Positions 18,572-27,592 of a stretch of 64,000 nucleotides of DNA are shown in pieces (positions within the stretch are counted from its first letter, which is position 1; each line of letters starts with the position of its first letter). Where the stretch lies: contig CAJXVA010000001.1 of NCBI GenBank assembly GCA_913061055.1, forward strand, positions 53,062-117,061. The letters run 5' to 3'. The notes beneath the pieces were generated by a model that saw only the letters and a list, made by a program, of their open reading frames with translations, was not told the origin of the DNA and did not search any database. The DNA is from an uncultured Pseudomonadota bacterium. GTDB lineage: Bacteria > Myxococcota_A > Polyangia > Nannocystales > Nannocystaceae. Both the position numbers and the translations under genes were made by a program.

Positions 18572-20386
18572 CTACTCGCAGCTGATGACGCGGTCGTCGT
18601 GCGCAGGGTTCATCACGATGTCGCCGACCGGCGCCTCGGTCAGGTCGCTGATGTCGGCTGCAACGCCCTCGCGCCTGCTCTCAGCCCGCTCCCACATCTG
18701 CACGAAGTTCTCGGCCGAGGTCTTGAGCGGGGTCGTGTCGGCACCAAGCTGGTCGAGGTCGTCGACGAGATCCATCAGCAGGCCGGTGTGGGCGAGGCCC
18801 AGGTCGTCGAAGTCCGTGCCCAGCTGCCCGACAGTTCCAGCCTCTTCGGCGCGCGCCTGGCAGGCCGCCTCTTCGGTGTTGGCCGTCGCGGTGCAGGCGT
18901 CGGGTCCGAACCGCGGACGGGTCTGCGCGATGAAGCCGTTGAAGTCAGCACCGAAGGCCACGTTCACGCCGATGGCATCCGACGCATAGGCCAGCATCTG
19001 GGCGAACGACTTGCTCGAACCGTGGCAGTCGTTGGGAACTGTCGTGCCCTCGTAGGTATTGACCTCATCGGGGAAGGTGCGAAGGCCAAGCATGCCGCCG
19101 ACCTCTTTGACGTTGGCCGCTACCCACCACGGCACCGTCTTCTCTTCGGCCTGCTTGGAGGGCAGCAGCATCTCGCGCATGTGTGCGTGCGAGATGAAGT
19201 ACGGGTAGTAGTCCTCGTCGGCCGACATCTCGTGGAGGTCGCGCATGGCCTGCTCGGACAAGTGCGACGCATCGATGAGCATATGGCGGGCCATCATCTC
19301 GGCGATGAGCTCTTTGCCTTCCTCCTTGAGTCCGACGACGTTCTTGCAGCTCGCGTCTAGATCGAAGCCCAGCGTGACGCCGCCCGGCTGACCGTCGGTG
19401 AGGCCGATGGGGCAGTCGGTGTCGATGTGGCAGTTCTGGGTGTAGAGCGCGACGTGGTGAAGCGGGTTGTGGGGAGCCACACCTGCAAAGCGGTTGTCGA
19501 ACAGGTGCACGGGCTGGAGCGTTCGGACACCCATCTGATAGAGCTCGTCGAGACTCTCCGCCCAGTCGCCGTCACCGAGGATGTGCGTAGCCTCGACCCC
19601 GAGAATCACGGCCATCTTGCCTTCTTCGACGATGCGGCGAGCGCTTCCGGCCGAAGTGGCGATCTCCATCCAGTCCGCGTTTCGCTTGGCCATGTCTTGG
19701 GCCTGTTGAAGCTGGACTTTGACGTCGACCATCTCGTCGCACTCCGGGCGCGAGAGGTTCTCTTCGGGCATCGCTTTGCAAAGCCAGTCGTAACTGACCG
19801 CCGAGACGACCTCGACGCGAAGGCCGGCCTCGAATGCCTCGCGCAGGTGACCTTCCCACGCGGTGTGGTGGGCGATCGTGTCCCACCGCGGGAAACCGGA
19901 GAAGGTCGGGAAGCCGCCGGTCCGGTCACCATGCCGCCCCGTGTCCCCCTCGGTCCCGGGCAGGTGGCCGAGCTGCTCGCTGAGGAACTGCCCCCCGGTG
20001 GCCCCGCCCACGCCGGCCACCATCGCGCCAACAAGCGGAACTCGTTGCGCGAGTTCGGGCAGGTCGGCTGCGCACGCGCTGTCGGTGAGCAGGGGCATCA
20101 AGTCGTCCGCGAGACGGGCGTGGTCGACCCCGCCGTCGCAGTCGGACATGGCCTCTTCCGCGGAGCCGTCGTGCGAGCCGTGCATCCAGCCCCCGCCAAA
20201 GCCCTCTTCGGCGAACATGTGCAGGTGAAGGTCGGCGACACCAGCCAAGGCCGTGCCGTCGTCCTTGCCGTCATCGGCCTTGCCTCCGCCTTCCGCTGCG
20301 GTCTCCTCGCCCGACGAATCAGCTTCGTTGCAGGCGGCGACGGCGAACAGGCCAAGAAGGGCGAGCGTGGAGAAGGTTGTCTTCAT
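18572..20386 (-). CDS. Membrane dipeptidase-like (peptidase M19) lipoprotein
   Basis: LALLGLFAVAACNE lipobox; GVADLHLHMFAEEGFGGGWMHG; MLIDASHLSEQAMRDL; PYFISHAHMREML; GVNVAFGADFNGF. Confidence 0.85.
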   Translation of the reverse strand: MKTTFSTLALLGLFAVAACNEADSSGEETAAEGGGKADDGKDDGTALAGVADLHLHMFAEEGFGGGWMHGSHDGSAEEAMSDCDGGVDHARLADDLMPLLTDSACAADLPELAQRVPLVGAMVAGVGGATGGQFLSEQLGHLPGTEGDTGRHGDRTGGFPTFSGFPRWDTIAHHTAWEGHLREAFEAGLRVEVVSAVSYDWLCKAMPEENLSRPECDEMVDVKVQLQQAQDMAKRNADWMEIATSAGSARRIVEEGKMAVILGVEATHILGDGDWAESLDELYQMGVRTLQPVHLFDNRFAGVAPHNPLHHVALYTQNCHIDTDCPIGLTDGQPGGVTLGFDLDASCKNVVGLKEEGKELIAEMMARHMLIDASHLSEQAMRDLHEMSADEDYYPYFISHAHMREMLLPSKQAEEKTVPWWVAANVKEVGGMLGLRTFPDEVNTYEGTTVPNDCHGSSKSFAQMLAYASDAIGVNVAFGADFNGFIAQTRPRFGPDACTATANTEEAACQARAEEAGTVGQLGTDFDDLGLAHTGLLMDLVDDLDQLGADTTPLKTSAENFVQMWERAESRREGVAADISDLTEAPVGDIVMNPAHDDRVISCE

Positions 20387-20595
20387 CGTAGTTTCCCTGA
20401 GTCCACGGGCGACCGCGGCTCGCTTTCAAGCTAGCGGACAAGCACGCACATGTAAGCTCGCGCTCTGGAACCGGGCTAGATGGACAGCGAACAGGTGGTA
20501 ACGCCCAGAATTGAGAGGATTCGCGATTTTCACGCGGTCCGGGACTCACCAACGGGCGAGCCCGCGCTCAGGGGCGAGCTATGCTTCGAATTGCG

Positions 20596-20919
20596 ATGAG
20601 CGAAGCCGAAGAGACCCCGTCCGACGCCTCCGAAACCTCGGAGCCCAAGGCCAAGAAAGAACTGCTTGGCCAGCTCGAGGAGGGCCTTGGGGAACTCAAG
20701 TCGATGGCCGGAGACCTCGGCGAACGACTCTCCGGCGCCGCGACCGAAGTCTCAGCCGAAGCCAAAGAGACCTGGCAGAAGATGGAGCCAGGGGTGAAGG
20801 AGAAGCTCAAGACCGCCGAGCAGACGCTCGAGCAGGTCACCGACACCGCGGCCGAGCAGCTCAAGGGGCTGTTCGGTGAACTGAAGTCTTCGATGCAGTC
20901 CCTCAAGGACAAGCTCTGA
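20596..20919 (+). CDS. Small amphipathic helical protein (apolipoprotein/phasin-like repeats)
   Basis: MSEAEETPSDASETSEPKAKKELLGQLEEGLGELKSMAGDLGERLSGAATEVSAEAKETW...; continuous helix, no signal peptide. Confidence 0.6.
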   Translation: MSEAEETPSDASETSEPKAKKELLGQLEEGLGELKSMAGDLGERLSGAATEVSAEAKETWQKMEPGVKEKLKTAEQTLEQVTDTAAEQLKGLFGELKSSMQSLKDKL

Positions 20920-21020
20920 GTCTCAATCTCTCAACGCACGAAGTCCTCAGCGCCGCCGAGCGCGAACACTACGCTGCCGAGCGACGCCGTGACCGAGGTC
21001 TGCTTGGTCGACGCCGCGGA

Positions 21021-22148
21021 ATGCTCGGGTTCTTCGCCGTCCTCTTCACGCTGACCGCGGTGCTCGGGCTGCTCGACGGCGGCAAGATCATCGCAGGATT
21101 CTCGCTCGCCGCGATCCTTCTGCTGGTCGAGTTCGTTCTCGCGATCGTTCACCGGACCAAGCCCCACAGGCAGCCCACCGTCGACGTCGTGGAGGGCACC
21201 GTCGAGTTCGTCGCGTTCGAGGATGATGAGGACACCCGTCAGTCCGAGGCCCCACATGCGCGATGGTTTGTCGGCGAGCAGCGGCTCCACGTGCCGCCAC
21301 ACTGGCAGCACCTCCTCGTCGACGGCGAGCACGTTCGAGTTCGCGTGGCTCGGCCGCCGGGAGAACGGCTCGCATTTCTCCTGGGCATCGACGGCAAGGC
21401 CAACGTCGATTTCGAGCGCGCGCGTGGCTTACCGCCGGCACCCCCCGAACAGCCCATCCTTCTCCTGATCCTGGTCACCACCGGACTCATCACAATCCCC
21501 GGGCTGCTCATCGGCGCCGCTCAGTTCACGTTCGGCGGGTCCAGCGTGGACGAGGGGCTTTCCTCGTTGGCGGCGGTCACGGTGAGCGAGCAGGTCGGGA
21601 CCTTGGCCGACGTCGAGCGGCTCGGCCTTCCCCAACGCGGCACGCTGATCATCCAGGACGCGACCGTTCTCCCACGCGAGTGGGTCGTCGATCCCCCGCC
21701 CGAAGCGGCGTGGGCCGTACTCAGCTCGGACGGCCGCGCGCGGCTGACCGCGACACTCGAAACCAAGCACGGGAGGAAGCTCGGCGGCATCCCCAAGCCC
21801 GACGAGACCTCGGAGCCAGTCTCCCTGCTTCCCGGCGATGTCCTGGCCTGGCGTCGGGAAGAGCTTCAAGAGACCCGCGGTACGACCGGGCGACCCGGAG
21901 ACCAAGTTCTGGTGTGGTTAGGCCGCCAAAAGCCTCTCGAGCTGGTCCGTACCGCGAGTGACCCCGGCGAGCCTCCCCTGCTCCGCGCCCGCGAGCAGGC
22001 CGAGAACCTGGCATTCGCGACCGGATCCCTGCTCCTCGGCCTCGGCGTTTTTCCCGTGTTCATCCTTACATTTGCGGCCGTGGCCCGGGGTCGAGGTGCG
22101 AGGGCTCGGTTCCAAGATCGAGCGCTGCGAGCCAACGCCCTCACCTAG
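21021..22148 (+). CDS. Hypothetical membrane protein
   Basis: MLGFFAVLFTLTAVLGLLDGGKIIAGFSLAAILLLVEFVLAIV TM segments, large soluble domain, C-terminal LLLGLGVFPVFILTFAAVARGRG. Confidence 0.65.
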   Translation: MLGFFAVLFTLTAVLGLLDGGKIIAGFSLAAILLLVEFVLAIVHRTKPHRQPTVDVVEGTVEFVAFEDDEDTRQSEAPHARWFVGEQRLHVPPHWQHLLVDGEHVRVRVARPPGERLAFLLGIDGKANVDFERARGLPPAPPEQPILLLILVTTGLITIPGLLIGAAQFTFGGSSVDEGLSSLAAVTVSEQVGTLADVERLGLPQRGTLIIQDATVLPREWVVDPPPEAAWAVLSSDGRARLTATLETKHGRKLGGIPKPDETSEPVSLLPGDVLAWRREELQETRGTTGRPGDQVLVWLGRQKPLELVRTASDPGEPPLLRAREQAENLAFATGSLLLGLGVFPVFILTFAAVARGRGARARFQDRALRANALT

Positions 22149-22201
22149 GTGGTTGCGTACCGCCGCACGTCCGACGAAGATTGCGCCGAGGCCGAACCGA
22201 C

Positions 22202-22609
22202 GTGACGAACCCGCAGAACTACATCACCGAGGACACCACCATCAAAGGCAGCATCACGACTGCATCGTCGCTCACGATCGCGGGGGCGGTTGAAGGCGAC
22301 GTCAACGCCGGTGGAGAGATCACGGTGCTCGACGATGCCCTGATCAAGGGCGACGTCTCTGGGCCCAACGTCAAGATTCTGGGCAAGGTCGAAGGCCGCG
22401 TCAGCGCCACGGGCCGTCTCGAGATCTCCTCCTCGGGGCAGGTCATCGGGGACATTTCGGTCCGCGCGCTGCACATCGAAGAAGGCGGCACGCTCGAGGG
22501 CGAGTGCAAGATGGGTGGCAACGCCAAGGCGCCTCGAGCCACTCCCTCGGCGCCGGCAGGAACACCCCGTCCCGCGCCGTCCAATCTGCCCCCTCCCGGC
22601 GGCGGCTGA
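22202..22609 (+). CDS. Bactofilin (polymer-forming cytoskeletal protein)
   Basis: EDTTIKGSITTASSLTIAGAVEGDVNAGGEITVLDDALIKGDVSGPNVKILGKVEGRVSATGRLEISSSGQVIGDISVRALHIEEGGTLEGECKM beta-helix repeat; Pro-rich tail. Confidence 0.92.
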   Translation: MTNPQNYITEDTTIKGSITTASSLTIAGAVEGDVNAGGEITVLDDALIKGDVSGPNVKILGKVEGRVSATGRLEISSSGQVIGDISVRALHIEEGGTLEGECKMGGNAKAPRATPSAPAGTPRPAPSNLPPPGGG

Positions 22610-22664
22610 GTCGCATCAACCTGCATGCAGGGGTCCTGGAGGGGTATATCCTCCGCGTCGGCGC

Positions 22665-23510
22665 ATGACCGCGACTTCCAGGCTCGAGATCAACGGGATC
22701 GAACACGCGGTGTTCTCCTGGGGCGACCCTGCCCATGCTCCCATCTTGCTCCTCCACGGAGCCAAGGATCGAGGCACGAGCTTCGACGAGGTCGGTCCCG
22801 CACTCGCGGAGGCTGGCTTCTTCGCTTGTGCGCCGGACCTCCGCGGCTATGGCGAGACCGAGGATGGACGTGAAGACGGCTGCTACCAGCTTGAGTTCCT
22901 CGTGTCGGACATCGCGGAGTTCGTCGAGGCCCTCTCCCCCGAGGCCCCGATCCATCTCGTTGGACACTCGTTTGGCGGCGTCCTATCGACGCTGTACGCC
23001 GGCACCTTCCCAGATCGTGTCGCAACGCTCAGCGTGGTCGAAGGCCTCGGATCCCATCACCCCGACGACGCATCCCCGGCCCGACTTCGACGCTGGATCA
23101 ATGCACGGCGCCGCGACCGTACGCGTTCGCCCCGACGCATTACGCTCGAGCACGCGGCACACGCACTGCGCTCACTCAATCCAGAGTTGGACGAGACGAC
23201 AGCGAACCGCCGTGCCGCACAACTCACCCATCCGGCCGACGATGCCTACGCGTGGTGGTTTGACGAGCAGCACTGGCACACGCTGTTCGAGCTCACATTC
23301 GAGCGATGGCAGGCCCACGCCGCCGCTGTCGAGGCACCGACGCTCATCGTCTCTGGCGGCAAGAGTGGACACCACCCCACCGACGAGGCCGCCCGGCTAC
23401 GGAGCTATGGGCATCACACCTGCGTCGACATCAGCGGTGGCGGACACATGGTCCACTGGTCGAAGCCCGCCGCGCTGACCGACGCCCTGCTCCGCTTCAT
23501 CCGACAGTGA
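22665..23510 (+). CDS. Alpha/beta hydrolase
   Basis: PILLLHGAKDRGTSFDEVGPALAEAGFFACAPDLRGYGETE...IHLVGHSFGGVLSTLYA. Stop overlaps the convergent C-domain gene by 14 bp. Confidence 0.88.
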   Translation: MTATSRLEINGIEHAVFSWGDPAHAPILLLHGAKDRGTSFDEVGPALAEAGFFACAPDLRGYGETEDGREDGCYQLEFLVSDIAEFVEALSPEAPIHLVGHSFGGVLSTLYAGTFPDRVATLSVVEGLGSHHPDDASPARLRRWINARRRDRTRSPRRITLEHAAHALRSLNPELDETTANRRAAQLTHPADDAYAWWFDEQHWHTLFELTFERWQAHAAAVEAPTLIVSGGKSGHHPTDEAARLRSYGHHTCVDISGGGHMVHWSKPAALTDALLRFIRQ

Positions 23511-24861
23511 GATCGAGCAACGCGGACAGCTTCGCCTTGGGGTCGGCCGCGACCCGGGCAAGCACCTCCAGATACTCCGCGACCAAAGCTTCGACGGTCG
23601 CCGCATCAAAAACATCGCGCCGAAACTCGACCCGACCGCCAAAGCCGTCGTCGTTGGCCATCTCCCACATCCGCACGCCGAGGTCGAGGGTGCAGGACCG
23701 GCTGTCGATCGGGAGCTCCTCGGCAGTCAGCGGACCGAGTGGGAACCTGTGACCGGGTCCTTCCCGATCGTACTGCATCAACACCTGAAACAGTGGATGC
23801 CGCTGGGACTGGGAGCGCCCCTGAAGCGCAGGCACAAGCTTGTGAAATGGTGTCCCTTGATGGGGCAAGGTTTCGAGGACGGCGGTACGCACCGCAGAGA
23901 GAACCTTGCGGAACGTCAGGTCCGCGGACAGATCCACCCGCAATGGAAGCGCGGTCGCAAAATCTCCGACCGTGCGTTCGAGTCCCTCACCATCCCGGTT
24001 TCCAAACGCGGTTCCCCACACCACATCGGGGCCGAGATGGCGCCGCAGAAACACCGCAAAGCCGGCCGAGAGCAGCATGAACGGCGTCGCGCGAAGCTCC
24101 GAGCACAGGCGACGCAACGTACTTCCGGTCGAAGCGGGAACCTCGAACCATAGGGTCCCCGCTTCGTAGGTCTGCCGCGGAGGATAGTCCCGGTCCCTCG
24201 GCAGCGCGCTCACGCTGGGTGCCCCCTCAAACCGTCGCCTCCACCACTGGAGGTGTTCCTCGAGCCACTGCACCGTGCGCTCGTGATGGCTTCGTCGCGC
24301 GTGCTCGGCAAACGACGGGGCCGGAGGCGGGCTCCAGGGCGTGCCCGCGTCCGCGGCCGTCATCGCGTCCCCCAGCTCGGCGAGGAAGAGCCCCGCAGAC
24401 CATCCATCCCAGACGCAATGATGCGCAAGCAGCACGAGCACAGCCTCGTCCGCCGAGGCCCTTCGCACGAACGCCTGAAGCAGTGGAGCCGAGTCCAGCG
24501 CGATCGGTGTCTCCAGCACAGCGTCGATCCAAGCAGCCTCCCCTTCGCAGGGTCCGTTCGGCGGTCCATCGGAGACCGCGAGAGGGACCTGCACCGACGC
24601 GGCGTAGCGCTGAACGACGCCGAGGAATTGGTATCCTTCGGCGCCCCGCGGCACCTCGGCGGAGAACTCGGCACGCAGCGAATCGTGCCGGTTGGCAACG
24701 CGGTTGAGTGCCGCTTGCAGCATGACGAGATCGAGCGCCCCGCGAACCCGAAAGACGTGCTCGACCCGGTAGGCTGCCGTCCCCGGAGTCGCGCGCTCGA
24801 AGCAGTACAGCAGCTGCTGGGTCGGCGTGAGAGGGGCGACGTCCACCCGCTCAGCGGCCAC
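23497..24861 (-). CDS. Stand-alone NRPS condensation domain protein
   Basis: LTPTQQLLYCFER, RHDSLRAEF, LLAHHCVWDGWSAG (HHxxxDG), GRSQSQRHPLFQVLMQY. GTG start at 24861 overlaps the A-domain stop by 1 nt. Confidence 0.9.
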   Translation of the reverse strand: MAAERVDVAPLTPTQQLLYCFERATPGTAAYRVEHVFRVRGALDLVMLQAALNRVANRHDSLRAEFSAEVPRGAEGYQFLGVVQRYAASVQVPLAVSDGPPNGPCEGEAAWIDAVLETPIALDSAPLLQAFVRRASADEAVLVLLAHHCVWDGWSAGLFLAELGDAMTAADAGTPWSPPPAPSFAEHARRSHHERTVQWLEEHLQWWRRRFEGAPSVSALPRDRDYPPRQTYEAGTLWFEVPASTGSTLRRLCSELRATPFMLLSAGFAVFLRRHLGPDVVWGTAFGNRDGEGLERTVGDFATALPLRVDLSADLTFRKVLSAVRTAVLETLPHQGTPFHKLVPALQGRSQSQRHPLFQVLMQYDREGPGHRFPLGPLTAEELPIDSRSCTLDLGVRMWEMANDDGFGGRVEFRRDVFDAATVEALVAEYLEVLARVAADPKAKLSALLDLTVG

Positions 24862-26360
24862 TAGGAGAACAACTCCCGAAGTGACGCGAGGTCGACCTTT
24901 CCGTTCCGCGTCATCGGCAACGCATCGAGGACCTCCATGCGAGCGGGGACGTACGAGGCCGGCCAGTGCTGCCGTAGGTACCGGCGCACACCGTTGGCAA
25001 ACTTCGGATCTTCCTCGCCGGGTTGCGGCACGACGACCGCGCACAAGACCTTGTCGGCGGCCGTATCGCCGGCGACTATGACCGCGGCTGCGGCCACGTG
25101 GTCATGCTCCAGCATCGCGTGCTCAACGGCGCGCAACTCGATACGGTGCCCGCGAATCTTCACTTGGCTGTCGCGTCGCCCCAGAAACTCCAAGACCCCA
25201 TCGCCGGTGTCCACGACCAGGTCGCCAGTGCTGTAGTAGCGACGCCGCCGGCCTTCGGTCTCAACCTCTCGAAAGCGCGCCGCGGTCTCCTCGGGGTTGT
25301 TCAAGTACCCCCGGGCCAGCCCTTCCCCTGCGATACAGAGCTCACCAGGAGTTCCCGGCGCAACCGGTCGGTCCGAAGCATCGAGCACCGCCACCGAAGA
25401 TCCGGCAATCGGCCGACCAATGGGGATGCGCTGACGCTGCTCGACGTCAAACGGTACGACCCGGTGCTGGCAGCTGATCGTGGTGTCTTCGGTGGGGCCG
25501 TAGCCATTGACCACGATCAGCTCCGGGCAGCGCGTCATGACGTCCCGTACCGCCGGCAGCGGCACGACGTCACCGCCTACAATGATCATCCGCAGACGGT
25601 CGAACGCCTCCGGCGCGTCCCGCATCAGCAGGGTAAAGAACGCGGCGGTGATCACCAGCGTGGTGATGCCGCGGTCGACGACGAACGCCGCGAACTCCCG
25701 CGGCGCCACCGGCCACCGAGGAGGCACAACAATCGTTCCACCGTTGTGCAGAGCTCCCCAGATCTCGAACGTCGAGCCATCAAACGCCACCGATGCCATC
25801 TGCGCGATCCGGTCGGATGCCCCAAGCGGGACGATGCTCCGATCTCGGACCAGTTGCGCGATTCCTCGATGCAGCACTTCGACCCCTTTGGGCTTCCCCG
25901 TTGAGCCAGAGGTGAAGAAGAGGCACGCCCGCTGCGCTACGGTGACCGAGGGCATCGGAGGGTCCGACGTGGCAGGACCCAGCCGGGCCATGCCGCGCAT
26001 GAACGAGTCGGGAACGCTGGAGTCGGAGACGAGTACGCGCGCGCGCGCGCGATCGAGCAGCGCCGCGTTGTACTCCTCCGGCGTTTTCACATCGAGCGGC
26101 AAGCACGTCCAACCGGCGCGAAGGATTCCGACGAGTCCAACGACATACCCACAGCCGCGCGCCCGGGCCAACGCAGCGACCGGCTCAGGCTCCACCTCCC
26201 CCCGCTCGACCAACGAGGCCGCAACGTCTTTCGACCGCGCCCAAAGCTCACCATAGCTGAGCACGTCGTCCCCGTGCTCGACGGCAGGGCGGTCCGGCTC
26301 GGCCGTCGCGAGACGCTCGAGTTTCTGCAGGACGGTTTCTTGAGTCGGTGCGTGGGTCAT
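24861..26360 (-). CDS. Stand-alone NRPS adenylation domain protein (no PCP)
   Basis: LFFTSGSTGKPKGVE (A3), FDGSTFEIWGAL (A4), NGYGPTEDTT (A5), GELCIAGEGLARGY, YYSTGDLV, LGRRDSQVKIRGHRIEL, ends MTRNGKVDLASLRELFS. Confidence 0.92.
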   Translation of the reverse strand: MTHAPTQETVLQKLERLATAEPDRPAVEHGDDVLSYGELWARSKDVAASLVERGEVEPEPVAALARARGCGYVVGLVGILRAGWTCLPLDVKTPEEYNAALLDRARARVLVSDSSVPDSFMRGMARLGPATSDPPMPSVTVAQRACLFFTSGSTGKPKGVEVLHRGIAQLVRDRSIVPLGASDRIAQMASVAFDGSTFEIWGALHNGGTIVVPPRWPVAPREFAAFVVDRGITTLVITAAFFTLLMRDAPEAFDRLRMIIVGGDVVPLPAVRDVMTRCPELIVVNGYGPTEDTTISCQHRVVPFDVEQRQRIPIGRPIAGSSVAVLDASDRPVAPGTPGELCIAGEGLARGYLNNPEETAARFREVETEGRRRRYYSTGDLVVDTGDGVLEFLGRRDSQVKIRGHRIELRAVEHAMLEHDHVAAAAVIVAGDTAADKVLCAVVVPQPGEEDPKFANGVRRYLRQHWPASYVPARMEVLDALPMTRNGKVDLASLRELFS

Positions 26361-27592
26361 CTCGGCCAAGCGGTTCGAGTCACGGGAAAGGTGTGAATGC
26401 GGTTGAGAAAGTTCGATCGGGCGTGTCGCACCTCTCCCCCCAAAGCCAGCCAGTCATCCTGGGCCAGCAGCACTTCGAAGAAGATGCGCAGTTCCATTCG
26501 AGCCAGATGCGCACCCAGACAAAAGTGCGGCCCGAACCCGAACGACACATGAGGGTTTGGATTCCGCGTGATGTCGAACACCTCGGGATCCTCGAAGACC
26601 GTCTCGTCCCGGTTCGCCGACGGGTAACAAAGGGCGACGCGATCACCCTTCGCAATCGCCTGTCCGCCAAGCGTCGTGTCCTCGCTCGCAGTTCGGCGGA
26701 AGTAGACAACCGCGCTGACCCAACGCAGCATCTCCTCGACCGCGGTCGATATCAGCGACGGGTCGTCGCGAAGCATCCGCACGGTGTCCGGGCGTTGGAT
26801 CAACGCGAGCGCTCCGCCGGCGATCGTCGCGGCGGTCGTGTCGAATGCACCGAGAATCATCGACCAGAAGTAGTGCGTGAACATCTCATCGGACAGCACG
26901 GAGCCGTCCGGAAGCGTGGTGTGTGCCAGAACGCTGGCAAGATCGTCGCGGGGCTCGTCGCGACGGGATTGGACCAGCGCGATCGCATAGTCGTACATCT
27001 CTTGCACCGCGCGCATCGTCGCGTCTGGCGCGTGCTTGAAGTGCGGATCTTCGGGGGCGGAGAGGACGTCGCTCCAGTACGCGGCCTTGTGGCGGTCCTC
27101 CTCCGGTAGGCCCAGCAACTGCACGAGGACCACCGTGGTGGGGAACTCCACTGCCAGCGCCTCGGAAAAGTCAAACGACCCCTTCTCGTACGCGGCGGAG
27201 ATCTGGGTCTGCGCAAGTGCACGCATCGGAGCCTCCATCGAAGCGATCGCCCTCGGCGTGAACTTGGGGGCGAGTAGGTTTCGATACGTGCGATGGATGG
27301 GCGCGTCGAGCGAGCAAAACTCGTTCTTGATCATCGACCACGGAGCGGGTGCGGTCGCCGGTGGGTGGTCGACCAGCAGCGTGCCCTCGTTGGACTTGAA
27401 CACCGCTGCGTTCCGAGAGGCCGCGACGACATCCTCGTGACGCGTCACCAGCCAGAACCCGTCGTCTTTCTTCCGTGATTTCGGAAGCGGATTCCACGAG
27501 ATTGGAGCTTCGCGTCGGAGCCGCGCGAACTCGTCGTGCGGCTGCCCCGAGACAAAGCGGTCCAGGTCGACCGCGAACTGAAAGTCGCTCAT
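26357..27592 (-). CDS. Cytochrome P450
   Basis: EEMLRW (ExxR), ILGAFDTTAATIAGG (I-helix), FGFGPHFCLGAHLARMEL (heme Cys). Confidence 0.95.
   Translation of the reverse strand: MSDFQFAVDLDRFVSGQPHDEFARLRREAPISWNPLPKSRKKDDGFWLVTRHEDVVAASRNAAVFKSNEGTLLVDHPPATAPAPWSMIKNEFCSLDAPIHRTYRNLLAPKFTPRAIASMEAPMRALAQTQISAAYEKGSFDFSEALAVEFPTTVVLVQLLGLPEEDRHKAAYWSDVLSAPEDPHFKHAPDATMRAVQEMYDYAIALVQSRRDEPRDDLASVLAHTTLPDGSVLSDEMFTHYFWSMILGAFDTTAATIAGGALALIQRPDTVRMLRDDPSLISTAVEEMLRWVSAVVYFRRTASEDTTLGGQAIAKGDRVALCYPSANRDETVFEDPEVFDITRNPNPHVSFGFGPHFCLGAHLARMELRIFFEVLLAQDDWLALGGEVRHARSNFLNRIHTFPVTRTAWPR

Noticed and set aside
26036-26051. (CG)8 run, possible Z-DNA or slippage site
   Set aside because: Lies in frame within the A-domain gene (encodes RARAR); expected occasionally in such GC-rich coding DNA.
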